This document shows positions 22,741 to 34,316 of a stretch of DNA of 64,000 nt, piece by piece. The stretch is from Toxonevra muliebris (lineage: Eukaryota > Arthropoda > Insecta > Diptera > Pallopteridae). Numbering within the stretch: position 1 is the first letter of the stretch; each line of letters begins with the position of its first letter. A program made the position numbers and the translations under genes. The notes under the pieces were generated by a model. The model was given only the letters and a program-made list of their open reading frames with translations, did not search any database and was not told the DNA's origin. The stretch is taken from NCBI GenBank assembly GCA_963691655.1, contig OY829326.1, forward strand, positions 93,241,235 through 93,305,234, read 5' to 3'.

Positions 22741-23984
22741 ACATCCGGCTCCCGATCTGAATAAAAATCAAATGTTTGCAAATTGTAATTTTCAAATTTT
22801 TGTGTCATGTTGTTTAAAAAACAGGGCATTGTCCTAAATAAAATAGAAGAAGAATTAGAAGATGTAGACAAGAATCTTACAAAAACGGTACACCCGAAAA
22901 TCTCGGAAATTACAGTCAAACCCGCAAATTTTAAATTCGTGATCAAAAATCCCTAAAACACGAAGGAATTTGTATATTTTGGTCAAGAGCGCAAACATTT
23001 TTTGCTATTTTGTTCGCCAGTATTATTTTTAATTTTAAATTTTATCCGAAAAAAAATAAAAAAAAATACTATAATTTGTTACATTTCAATTAACATAAGT
23101 AATTCGTTATGAGCTGAAAAATTCTACTTTGAAAAACTACTTGCGTGAAAAACTACTTGGTTTATTTCAGACTGATTGTCACTATAGAATAGGATCTCAT
23201 TAACCTCGTCAGCCGTTTCCGATTATCCAGCAAACTTCTTTCAAAATAGTAAAGATCTATCTCGGTTTGGAAATCCGTCGAACTTTCTTTTGTACTAAAC
23301 ACGGTTGCCATTAAAAAGTTAGTACTAAAGAATAAAATTATCCTCCTTTTATGAGTGGATACTCGTATTAAAACATTTTTAAGCAATAAAGCATAAACTA
23401 AAATTCCTTGAGATTCGGGAAAACTATTGTCCCGGCGAGACATTTATAAATTAATGAAAAAAAAAAACCGGTATGTAAAAACGGGACGTTTGGCAACACT
23501 AATACAGAGACTTACTAAAAAATATCATGTTGCAATACGCAGCAAAAGTATGCCATTAATTGGGCATTTTCAACAGAATGTTATTCGTTAGTCCTCGTTA
23601 CAGATTGTGACTAGCAAAAAGACCACAACATTCATATGTTGACATGACCAAAACAGTCTCACGATCACAATTCTATTAAAAATGTATGCGGAGAACTGAA
23701 AAGGAAGTTATCCACAAAAATTAAAAGGATTTTGCCAACAAGCCAAGGCATGTCGCATCTTAATCTCTTTAATACGGCGAAGGATTCTGGCGGTTTTGAA
23801 AAGTTAAGATGAAATTTTAAAGTAGGCGTTCGTAAACATGATGGTCACACCTATTATTTTGTTCACAAGTGCAGCTATGTTTTAAGCAGTATAAAGTCGT
23901 TGTACTAGGAATAAAATTATTTGGAAATACTAGCTCATCTGAATTAGTTTATGATTATCAAAAACGACACTTTATATAGGTGCA
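22741..23984. other. No gene recognised
   Basis: AT-rich DNA. Open frames at 22560-22946 (minus) and 23162-23443 (minus) overlap LINE sequence or lack motifs. Confidence 0.45.
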
Positions 23985-24228
23985 TACACTGAGAGAAAAG
24001 TAAAATTCATTTGTTTTTGAATTAAACAGCCCGTGTTTAAAAATTAGAAATAAAATTCTATTTAAATGAAAAAGTTTCAGTTTAATTTAACCAAGTTAGC
24101 AAAAACAACTACTAATAATTTCAAAATAATAGCAAATCAAAAACAGTTTTATTTCATTACATAAAATAAATACGATTCTGCTTAATTCGGTGGGCTTATA
24201 GTATTCTCATTACTTTTGTTTCAGTGTA
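23985..24228. mobile_element. Short TIR element (MITE), TA-flanked
   Basis: TACACTGAGAGAAAAGTAA at the left pairs with TTACTTTTGTTTCAGTGTA at the right. About 240 bp of AT-rich non-coding DNA lies between. TA at both borders fits a Tc1/mariner-type insertion. The arms are short (about 18 bp with mismatches). Confidence 0.5.
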
Positions 24229-25780
24229 CAGACAAGTAAGGTTGATTGAGCTGATAAGCCCAAATGAAAGTAATAAATCTATCAATCCTCACATTTTTCA
24301 TTCATTCACTTTAAAAATGATTATGCAAATATAAAAAGAGCTCAAAAATTAAAAACATCATCAATTATAAAAAGTTTTGTTTGAACTTTCAAATGCTCTT
24401 AACTCTTTTTTCATCTCTTTTTACCTATGTACATACGTTTTGATCGTTAAAAATTTACAATATGACGAAATGAAGCTAATAAATTCAAAGTTAAACAAAT
24501 TTGATATAATCTATGCAAGGGTATGTGTGTGTCTGTGTGTGTGGATGAATATATCTGGGGTATGATGACGAAAAGTTCATATGCAGATAAAATCTGGCAG
24601 ATTTGAAAAATGAGATGAAATATAAGAAAATTATTATATATGCGCCTGCAAGGCATGACGCCAAGTCTCAAGTCAGAATAAATGCGAGCGGGTGAATCTT
24701 TGGATATGGGAAGCAGAACTTACACAAATAAACGCACACACATATAAATATAAACGCACGGTTATATGCATATCCCGTACTTTACGGGAGTACCTTGTAT
24801 AAGAGAAAAAAGGGACAGCAAAAAAATGATTTCATTTTGAAAATTTATATGTTGCAGCAACAAACAAAACAAAAAACATAAAGAAATAGAAGTTGACGGT
24901 AGGGAAAACGAAACTGAATGTAGCTTAGCCCCATTCTAAGCGTGTAACTTACCTGAAACACTGCATATGTAGATATATATATATATATATATATTTTTTA
25001 CTACATATGTATGTATGAGAGCTTGTGTGAATGTGTGTATAAACATTATAAATCATGCTGAAGTCATAATGTAAAGACAAAATACATGTGCGCTCAGGGA
25101 ATATAATATTTTGTTTGTGTAGGTGTTTGTAAGTATTTATATAAAAACTCTAGCCAGAATATGCCCGACATTGCTCGTGAACTTTGTAAAAATAATTGAA
25201 TCCTTTTGTAACTGCAAAACTTGCCAATTTCGTAAAAGACTGAGCAGGGTAGAAGGGAAAGCATTCGGGCACATTTGCCAACCCCCCCCCCCCCCCCCCT
25301 TCCCCCCTTATCTTATAATTTAAGAAAGTTTTGTAATTGAAACAATCTATTATTTGTGCTTTTATCGATCATCTCTCATACCTTCTACTTTGACAGTTGA
25401 GCTTTGTAAGTGATCGTGGGCAGACGAATTTTTGTGTTTTTCGGGTGGCTGCAAAAATATTTGGTAGTAAGTAAATCTTGAATTAACTTTTTTATTTATT
25501 GAGTGAGAAAAAAGTTGTTCAGTTATGTTATTCCGGTGTTATTTAATTAAAGAATAAGCAATAGTTTGTTTTTATAAATGTTCAAAAAGGCACTCCTTAG
25601 CGAAAATTGAAGTGCGCTAGTGCTACTCTAGTCCCTCTTCAAAATGAACTATAGTGTAATTTTAAGATTCCATTATCGAGGAAGTAAAAATTTTAATTTC
25701 CCATTCAAATTCCTTGAAATGAATTAAAACATTATTAAAAAAATTAAAAAAAAAATTAAGAATTACAAAATCCTTGGAAT
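24229..25780. other. AT-rich DNA; TA tract and poly(C) run
   Basis: A (TA)n tract lies at about 24973-24993, and an unusual C homopolymer of 17 or more bases, then TTCCCCCC, lies at about 25282-25306. GTGTGTGTCTGTGTGTGTGG lies near 24522-24541. No coding motif found. Confidence 0.55.
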
Positions 25781-25782
25781 TA

Positions 25783-27067
25783 AGGAGTGAGATTGAAAAA
25801 ATCTTAACACACGTTTTACCTAATAATTTTTTTTTGGTGTAAAATTTAAAAATTTCTTCGATCTAGTTATCTTTGAAAAATATGTCAGTTGTTATTTTTA
25901 ATGACAAACATGTTGATTTATTGTGAGTTTGATCAAAATGAGTGAAGAAAAAGAAGTACGTCTTAAAATTATTAAAAATGTTCAAAAATACCCAAATTGC
26001 TCCTACAAAAAATTGGCCAAAGAATTGAAGGTCTACCGTCAAACTGTTTCCAATGTTATTAAACAGTTTCAGGAGAATTTGATAGGAAACCTTGTTAGGG
26101 AAGAAAACAAAGACCTCATGATATTGGGAAAGCCAAGAAAATAGAAAGCATATTGAAAAGGTCTCCAAACACATCTGTTAGAAAAGCTGCTCGGTTAGCC
26201 CAGTGCTCTGACTATTTGGTGCGAAAAGTTAAAGCCAATGCAGGTTTGAAAACATACAAAGTCCAAAAAGTTCCAGACAGGAATGCTGCAAAAAATTTAG
26301 ACGCCAAAAGTAGGGCTCGGAAATTAAAATCGAATTTCATACAAAAATATTCATGTTGTATAATGGACGACGCAACGTATGTACTGGCAGATTTTACGCA
26401 GCTTCCGGATCAAAATTTTTATGTTGCTGATGCTCTTGGAAATGTCGAAGAACAATTTAGAATTCAAAAGCAGAAAAAGTTTTCCAAAAAATTCCTGGTA
26501 TGGCAAGCTATATGCAGTTGCGGCAAAAAAAGCAAGTCATTTGTTACAGTGGGCTCTATAAATACCGAAATATACATCAAAGAATGTTTGAAAAAAAACT
26601 TCTTCCTTTCATAAGAGAGCACAATGTGTCCACATATTTTTGGTCCGATTTGGCATCATGACACTACGCCAAGAAAGCTCTAGAGTGGTACCAATGTAAT
26701 AACATAGTTTTTGTACCAAGAGAGGCCAATCCTCCAAATTGTCCGGAGCTAAGACCTTTGGAGAGATATTGGGCTCTTGTGAAAAGAAACGTAAAGAGCA
26801 CAAAAAAGGTGTCGCAAAATATCGAAGATTTTAAAAGGAGATGGGCAAACTGTTCCAGAAAGGTGTCTGAAACAACTATCTAATCTCTAATGGAAGGCTA
26901 ACCAAAAAAGGTCCACGAATTCACAAATAGTGGTTAGAACTATAAAAGTTATATTTTTCTGTAATTTGTAAAATATTATCAATTAAATAAAAAAAAAAAA
27001 AATTTTAAGATCAACAGTTTCAAAATTATTGAATTTTATATATGTTAAGGTTTTCGATCTCACTCCT
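25783..27067 (+). mobile_element. Tc1/mariner-superfamily element, DD37E type, copy B (dead)
   Basis: The left end AGGAGTGAGATTGAAAAAATC and the reverse complement of the right end AGGAGTGAGATCGAAAACC form terminal inverted repeats of about 28 bp, flanked by TA at 25781-25782 and 27068-27069. The interior carries one degenerate transposase. The same terminal sequence recurs alone at 43421-43440. Confidence 0.85.
25938..26930 (+). pseudogene. DD37E Tc1/mariner transposase, frameshifted
   Basis: From the ATG at 25938 the protein begins MSEEKEVRLKIIKN and contains a paired-type HTH (SYKKLAKELKVYRQTVSNVI). The frame shifts near 26125. The second HTH (NTSVRKAARLAQCSDYLVRKV) follows, then CCIMDDATYVLADFTQLP with the first catalytic Asp. 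A one-base deletion in the A-run at 26591-26598 shifts the frame again. The third segment contains FWSDLAS, a TGA stop, HYAKKALEWY, then NPPNCPELRPLERYW. Counting from the Asp of SDLAS to the Glu of RPLE gives 37 residues, the DD37E arrangement. Two frameshifts and several stops make it dead, but all three catalytic residues are still readable, so it is better preserved than copy A. Confidence 0.85.
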
Positions 27068-27069
27068 TA

Positions 27070-29255
27070 GAGCAATTATTCTAAAATAATTGAATTTATC
27101 CTGCTCTGGTCACGCCCATTTTGGGCGTCATTGGAAACATTCAACTACATTCTAAAATTTTCCATCTTACTTAGTTTAAGACATGCCAGTTAGGGTGTAT
27201 GACATGTATGAGAGTTACCGCAACCACTTTGTCAATTTGACATACTTTATATTCAATAAAATCTACTGGGAGTTTGGGTCAAAGTCACAACAAGAGTACT
27301 TAACTTAGAATAGTTTTCAAAATATGAAGTTTTAAATGCTTTGAGGCCACACCCACCCTTAGGTATATTTCAATAGGATGAATTTCTTCTCATCTTCCTT
27401 CCAAATGGGAAGCTTTCAAATTCATGTTCCTGGGTACAGTTCGGTTTAGGTTTTCTTGAATCTGTCAGTGAATCAATGAGTCAGTCAATTAAACTGTCTT
27501 TATATATAAAAGCGTGTATATATATTTTATGTGAGTATAGATTCTTTTTTTAAATTACGCTAGTGAAATTTATTTTAGCTGCATGCATAAATAGATTTCA
27601 ATCTATGTGCATATGTACACGAGCTCGAGCAGTAGACATAACCTCATTTTCATCTCATGTCTATATCTATGTAATAGCATATTTGTATTTGTTTTCATTT
27701 CTTCAATAATTTTTAAGTACTAAGTATTTACATAACCTTTTCTTTCTATATTCCAACTTAAATCCATTAGTTCTTCGTTCGTGTTGTTGTTTCCTTGAAT
27801 GTTAGCTTTTGATGGTACATCGTTATTTCACTCTCTCTCTCTCTCTCTTTCTTTTTCACTATTTTCCTTTCTATATCTGTAAGTTACACACTTAGATGGG
27901 CATCATTCTAAGCTATAATTCAACATGTTTTCTTTATTAACTTCATCAAAATGTTTACACTCAATATTTCTTTGCTTCTACGCCATCAGTCAACAATTGC
28001 AATAATAACAACAGCACCACTACTATCACCATAACGAATATCACTACCAGCACAACAGCAAGAATAACGCTATCAACAATAACAACAACAAAATGCCACC
28101 ACAAAATATCTTCTAACTTTGTCAACACATTCATCCAATGTTTGTCAAGCGCATCTATCAAAACCCATATGTACCTTACATACAAATGCCATTACACTAA
28201 CCCAAAACACATACATGCAAGCATGCATGCATACAAGCCCTACGGGAAAATGTGGATCAATTGTGGCAAAGTGATTTATCCCGTGAGTGGTTCAAAGCAA
28301 CCGGTCACCAAACTGGTTCAAAGCTGATACGGAGAGGGGTAATTCGTTTGTGTTTCGGTACACTTGTTTCTATATATATAAATAAAAAAAAATAACGGTT
28401 CAAATGTGGAATTGAACCTGCAACCCCTCGGTTCATATGCATACTTACGTATACGCAGGATATTCATCTGAGTTATACACTGACTTGTTGACGCCATGGC
28501 AAGTTCTCTTTTTTACTCAAAATTTTTATTGATACTGAAACTGACACTTTAGGGCCACTAGCGTGACCGATTCAAATGTATTTATAGGGTTTCAATTCTC
28601 CCCTTCTAATTATAACGCCGTGTTAAAGTTACCAGTTCATTGTCATATAAAAGAGTGCAGTCTGGGGCCGGTTCCAGAACCGATTTCATTTCCCGTGGGG
28701 TATTTACGTGTGCCCACATACACGATATACATTTTACATCTACCCACACACACACACTCAGACAAGCACGCATACATACACTAACTCTCATGCATCTCAC
28801 CATATTGAGAAGCATATTAAGTCTATCTTTGAGCAATGCTGCACAAACAACATGAAATTCTTGTCAAGGATGCATTTTCGTGTTGATTTTATACGTATGA
28901 ATGTATGGTATGTATGTGGGTAAAAACGAGTACTGTATATGTATTTGTAAGCAAGTGTGCGCATATATATGTGAACCGGTATATGCGATAAATTTTAAGA
29001 ATAGCTTTACCACATCAAACGTACTATACTTTTATCCACTTAAATGCGTTTACAAGTATGTATGTGTTTTATATACACACACACACACAAATGTATGAAT
29101 TGATATAAGTGAATGTGTGTAGGAATGTGTTTTTATTTGTGTGAATTTTTTGAGCGTTTTAATTTTTTTAAATGACTCTAATGTGTGTGCCGCACTCACT
29201 CCCACAAAACAGACACTCTCATGCACATGTTCTACATGCATACAGACATGAAGGA
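27070..29255. other. No gene recognised; dispersed fly repeat and microsatellites
   Basis: 27085-27500 contains GGTCACGCCCATTTTGGGCG, GCCACACCCACCC and a GAGTCAGTCAATT motif near 27478. Similar wording occurs at 50640-51030, suggesting an old dispersed repeat. A (CT)n tract is at 27832-27850, and CA/TG runs at 28743-28760 and 29075-29090 create spurious frames. A box-B-like sequence on the minus strand near 28410-28430 is too weak to call. Confidence 0.45.
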
Positions 29256-29345
29256 TATGTCATCGCCTGAGAATTGAATTGGCGTATAGGTATACGAATT
29301 TGTACACACATACGCCAAATCAATTCACAGGCGACTATGTATCAA
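29256..29345. mobile_element. Palindromic mini-element, copy 2 (complete)
   Basis: ATCGCCTGAGAATTGAATTG on the left pairs with CAAATCAATTCACAGGCGA on the right. The whole unit is one imperfect hairpin of about 85 bp with TATAGGTATACGAATTTGTA at its centre. Confidence 0.8.
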
Positions 29346-29611
29346 ATACACTCAGGAATTTTTTTTTTTTCTGTGAAAAAAAAAATCTTTCTTTCATGAT
29401 GAGAGATAAGGTAAGATCGGTTCTTGACACTTTTTTCTTGACAGAAAATAGAGCCTGTTATTGATAAGGATATGCGCTCACTGTGCCACAGTGTTACTCA
29501 ATATTTCTTAAAATGAGGAAATATGTAAGTTTAAAATATTTATACAATCCACAACCAAAAAGTTTAAAAAGTCGAACAATAATAAATGATGAATTTTTTA
29601 TCACTAATTCC

Positions 29612-30237
29612 ATGTTCCCACTGAGCCGAAAGCTGAAATCGTTCACATTGGTTCAGCTGGTTTCGATTATGGTTTAGTTTGACAGTTCATTGTTTATTTC
29701 TTGTTATAAAGTATCGGCGGCTAATATAATTATTGCTAATATTGAATAAATTTGACTGCGAAGAGAATCAAAATGATAAACGAAATATTTAGCAACGAAA
29801 TATAAGTTTCACTTCAACCGCAGCCACTATGGAACCTTGCTACCGCAGCTCCTCCGCCACTTGTTCACATATATGTTTTTTTTTGCCCCACGCAGCTCCT
29901 CCACTTTTTCTGCCCATATTTGGGCTGTGAGCTCCTCTTCCTGCGCACTACACAAATCACTTTTTTTATATTTTCGTTTATCCACATTAATCAAGTTGTA
30001 AGCCAAGCTAAATATAAATGTCAGAGTAGAAATGTCAGAACAAATTCATTTCAACATTTTTTTTCATTGAACACATTCAGGGTTGCATTAGATTTTTGTG
30101 CGGTTTCATTGAAACCACCTCATTTCCGTGGTTTCGCTTGACATATTTTTATATGCCAAAATTGAGCATTTCAACTCAGTTTCAGCCGAAACCACGGAAA
30201 TGGTCAAAACTACCCAATTTCGGCTCAGTGGGAACAT
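29612..30237. mobile_element. TIR element of about 626 bp, superfamily unknown
   Basis: ATGTTCCCACTGAGCCGAAA at 29612 is exactly repeated in inverse at the right end (TTTCGGCTCAGTGGGAACAT, ending 30237). A further inverted ACCACGGAAATG/CATTTCCGTGGT pair lies near 30115-30205. No target duplication is evident: CTAATTCC precedes it and AGTAGACA follows. No protein motif inside. It may be an older non-autonomous DNA transposon. Confidence 0.65.
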
Positions 30238-30428
30238 AGTAGACACTGCCCAGAACCCGACAATCTAGATTTACCAAATATATACGAAGAACAGTATATT
30301 TATAGTAAACAGTAATTTTTGAGAAGACTCAAAAATATTTAGATTTTTCCAAAAAAGCCATCAGCATTGAAAAGATTTATTTTAACAAACGAAGAACTTC
30401 AGAATTTAAAATATTTTATGTTATATAT

Positions 30429-30478
30429 CATTTTAATATTTATTTTAATAATAATAATTTAATATAAATATTAAAATG
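30429..30478. repeat. Perfect 15-bp inverted repeat
   Basis: CATTTTAATATTTAT and ATAAATATTAAAATG are separated by 20 bases of AT-rich loop. AT-only sequence, so chance is possible. Confidence 0.5.
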
Positions 30479-30649
30479 GGGTCGGATATTTGAATCAATT
30501 CTGATTGGCCGCCATGCTGGACGTGCCATTAGAATGCACGTTAAAGTGCAACTGGTTATTAAATACACTCGGACTACATTAAATCTACAATTTCAGCGCC
30601 AGTTCATTAATGTCTTACTTTTAGCAAGCTTGATAATTTTCATGTTTTT

Positions 30650-31400
30650 CGGTTGAATTTTGCACTAACTTTTAGTATGATATTTGGTTTAAATTTTTCC
30701 GGTTTTGCACGTTTTTGATCTGAATTCTGGTCTGATCCCATGTCAGAATTTTGTTTTGATTTTAGGTCTGAATTTGGTTTGAGTTTTAAACCGTGTTTGG
30801 TCTGAATTTTGATTTGCTTTCGGTCTATATTTGAGATCCTTCTGGTCTGAGTTTTAATGTAACTCTTAGTCTGGATTGTTGCCCAAATTTTGCTCAGGCC
30901 AGCGTTTACTTAGCGTTTGATCTAATTTCTGGTCTAAATTATGGTTTGGTTTTAATTCGTATTTGGCGTGCTCAGTTTTAATCTAACTCTTAGTTTGAGC
31001 TGTGGTCGAAATTTTGGACTGAATTGGCTTGATTTTAATATGAGTTTTGGTCTGAATTTCGGTTCGAAACAGGTATGAGTTTTGTTTTAAACTTTGGTCT
31101 AAATTCAGCTGGAATTTTTTTTTTTTTTTTGAATTCGGCTTGCATTTTGGTCCAGTTTTTGTTTAATTTGTTGTCTGAATTCGGCCTAAAGTTTTGTGTA
31201 CTTTCGGTCTGTATTTGAGTTAAATTTTGTGGTATGAATATATATTAGATATTTCCACTGGTTTTTAGTCTGAATTTAGTTTGTCCTTTTGCCCTAAAGT
31301 TTTGTCTAACTATTAATTTGAGTTTTGGTTTGAATTTTGCCTCGTTTTGATCGATTTTTTAACTTCGATCTCAGTTTTGGTCCAAAGACTTTTCGATTAA
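30650..31400 (+). repeat. Degenerate GGTCTGAATTT-type array 2
   Basis: Dozens of variants of TTTTGGTCTGAATTTTGGTCTGA occur, for example GGTCTGAATTCTGGTCTGAT and TTTTGGTCTGAATTTCGGTT. The period wanders between about 15 and 25 bases. No frame is maintained. Confidence 0.7.
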
Positions 31401-32751
31401 CGTGTAACTGACTGTCTGAGCAGCACAACCACTGCTGCCCCTAACCTCATTATTGGTCTAAATCCCAGATATTTTATAATTATTGAAACAGTGTTGTCTC
31501 CAGTTGGACATGTTTTCATTTCAAACTTTAAGATAATTTTTTTAAGTGCTTCACAAATTCCTTTATTTATGCATTTATGTAGTAAATTTCACTTTTGTTT
31601 GGTTGTCACATTATATTATAACAATGCGTCACAAAAATAAAAAGTGGGATTAATATTTGTCAAAAAAAAAAAAAAACAAAAATGCATTTTCCCATAGATT
31701 TCAAAATTTTACAGTGGCAAGTAGATTTCTCTAATGTGTATTGACGTAAATGACGCTGTTTAAACAAAATTGACAGCACTCTACATCAAGTGTGTTGTAT
31801 CACATATGCATGTGCATATACAAATGCGCGCGTGGATTCAGGGAATTCCTAAGGGGGTATTTCAATTTGTTCGCCCTTTCAAATTTGCTTTATGAACAAC
31901 AATCAAAATGAATGAGATTTTCTTTCATAAGAGGCGAGCAAGTTTCAACCCCAAAACTCCTCCTAGGATCCGCTAGTGTATGAACATATTTCAAAAAACA
32001 ATCCTTTGTCAAAGTTATGTCAAATAAAATTTTCATATTTCGAGTACATGCATATATTTAAATTTATCTCGAATTTATTAGATATTCCATATATATTTCA
32101 ATATGGTTGTCAAAATTTACATTCTATTGTGCATACGCTTATGGAAGGAAATAAGTAGTTTTCAAACAATTTTGACATATTTCAGATATATTTCCTTGTG
32201 TAATTTTTGTTTCTCAAATTATTTTATTATAGCAAAACAAAAAAAAAAAACTAAAATTATTCTGCTATTCTAATGAACTCTAGAACAGGATTTGAATATT
32301 CTCCTTCTGTGCCAAGCAAGAACATGAACCTAACAAATTTTGCAGTATCGTTTGATTCACCAGTTAACAGTCTCTTTGAATCACTAGCTCCGTTTAAAAA
32401 TCAGTTCATCAGCATCATCGCACTATGCTTGTTCGGTTTAAAGATGGTTCAGTTAAAAAATCATGCAGAGTAAAACTTAATATAACCCTTCAAAGGTTTC
32501 ACTTATATGGGAAAGTATGTGTGATTATGTTGAAAATTTACACAAAAGTGATTTTAGGCCATATTTCCACAAGATTTACCCATTTCGGTTTAATTTACTT
32601 CAGAATTTTCTTTGAAATCATCTTTTGAAAAGCTCACTTTGGTTATTGTGGAATACTAGCAATTTTCATAACCGTTGTTCTAAAACATACTGAGTTTAGA
32701 ATGTCAGTTCCAAGATTGATTAAGATTTTTGAAAATTATATTTAGTTTATA
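31401..32751. other. No gene recognised
   Basis: AT-rich DNA with short open frames only. Confidence 0.5.
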
Positions 32752-33043
32752 AGTGCTCGCCGTAGCCTAGTGGTTAGTGTATTGGACTGCTATGCAGGGG
32801 TGCCCGAGTTCCTATCTCGGCACGCTCAAAAATCAAAAAATAGAAAGTAAAAATTTTTCTATACGGCACCACCTCTTGGCTGGCAATGGCAAACCACCAA
32901 AGGCTTTTCACTTCGCCGTTCGGATTCAGCATAAAACTGTAGGTCCCTTCCATTCGTGTATAAATATAACTCACACAACATGCGCAAAGCTCGGCCTTGG
33001 CCCTTCAAGGAATGTTGTGCCATAATAGTAGTAGTAGTAGTAG
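32752..33043 (+). mobile_element. tRNA-derived SINE
   Basis: The head CGTAGCCTAGTGGTTAGTGT matches a pol III A box. GACTGCTATGCAGGGGTGCC and a box-B-like CGAGTTCCTATCTCGG follow, so the first 70 bases resemble a tRNA. The body contains GGCAATGGCAAACCACCAAA, TTCGGATTCAGCATAAAACT and CTCACACAACATGCG. The tail is a TAG-repeat (about 33026-33043). Flanks ATTTAGTTTATA (32740-32751) and ATTTTGTTTATA (33044-33055) look like a target duplication with one change. It has no coding capacity and would depend on a LINE. Confidence 0.8.
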
Positions 33044-33479
33044 ATTTTGTTTATACACCAAAATATTATGAAAATTACATTTAGTTTATACACCAAAAGA
33101 TACAAACCATGATTCGTCGAATCACTCAAATTGCAGATGGTACGGTTCAAAACGTTCAAACCCCGTTTCCATCCCAGTTGTCCAGCAGGGGATGGCCATT
33201 CAAATAAAGTGTGACTAATTTTCCGTTTTTTACTCAAAACAATTTAATAAAATTGTTAAAAATCGCCAACACACACAGAGATACATGTACTCTTGGCTAC
33301 GTAACTTTTGCAAATGTTAAGCTATGACACTAAGATTTAGAGGGAATATCAACAACACATGTACCAACTTAACAAACATAACTCAAATCGGAACGATGGG
33401 AGCGCCACACGGTGGTTATTCCGGGAACTTTTTGATCAAGGTGATATATGTTACAACCGCTAGGGAGCGGTTATGGGTG

Positions 33480-33670
33480 GTGAGGGGATCATCGATAAAT
33501 CTTTAACCTCAGAGTCTCATTATCTGCAATGTCGCAGTGGCAAGGTATCCAACGTATCCAATAGTGTATAAAAATGTTAATTTTGTACAGGTGTAAATTG
33601 CAAATATTTCGTCCTGGGTCAAGTATTACAAGCCATTTTTTACCGTCTGTATACCAATCAAAATCTAAGT
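33480..33670 (-). pseudogene. LINE RNase H remnant
   Basis: On the minus strand, 33659-33641 gives WYTDGK and 33558-33514 gives WIRWIPCHCDIADNE. These correspond to the first catalytic Asp block (YTDGS) and the VPGHxxIxGNE block of the RNase H domain in I/LOA/R1-type LINEs. The middle of the domain is missing. Too short to assign to a clade. Confidence 0.4.
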
Positions 33671-34009
33671 GATCGAATATATAGTAGTCAGTATAGTCGA
33701 ATATAGGGCAATCGGTATATACTTTAAAACATTATCCGAACAAAAATGTAAAGTCTTTTCATGGTATTTTATATTGTCAAATGTTTGACAAACTGGTTAG
33801 ACAAGAAAATTAAAGTCATTATTCGCTACGGCAACAACAATATATATATTTCCCTTTCGGCCGGCCGCTGATTATAAAGAACAACCGATTTCAAATTTTT
33901 GTTGATATCCACGACGATGAATGGGTGATTTTTTAGAAGATGAAACTGCCCCACACCTTAATAGACTATTACGTTATATATGTTCTACAGGGAATTCAGG
34001 GTCATCGTT

Positions 34010-34260
34010 GTCGCTGGGGTTAGTTCAATGCTCAATACGATCAAAAATCAAAAATGGAAAATACAAATTTCTATTCACCCGACTTCTTGACAGGCAATGA
34101 CAAACCTTCATGAGTAAAAATTTCCAAAGAAAAACTTTACACTTCACCTTTTGGATTCGGTAGATCTCTTCAATTCATATACAATTATAGCTCGCACAAC
34201 ATGAGTGGATACAAAAAGCTCAATCTACCATATGTCCTCATTGGGCAAGAAAAAATTCAA
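34010..34260 (+). mobile_element. SINE, second copy (degenerate)
   Basis: AATCAAAAATGGAAAATACAA, TTGACAGGCAATGACAAACC, CTTCACCTTTTGGATTCGGT and AGCTCGCACAACATGAGTGG follow the body of the SINE at 32752-33043 in the same order. The tRNA-like head is barely recognisable and the TAG tail is missing. Confidence 0.6.
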
Positions 34261-34316
34261 GGTTACTATAGTCAGCTGATTGAAATGAGTTTATTATAAG
34301 GTGCGTTTCATATATA

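Noticed and set aside
25280..25310. Poly(C) run as a possible functional G-quadruplex
   Set aside because: A single homopolymer in microsatellite-rich DNA; could be slippage or an assembly artefact, with no supporting context.
28395..28500. tRNA-like GGTTCAATTCC on the minus strand
   Set aside because: B-box resemblance only; no convincing A box, stem or tail.
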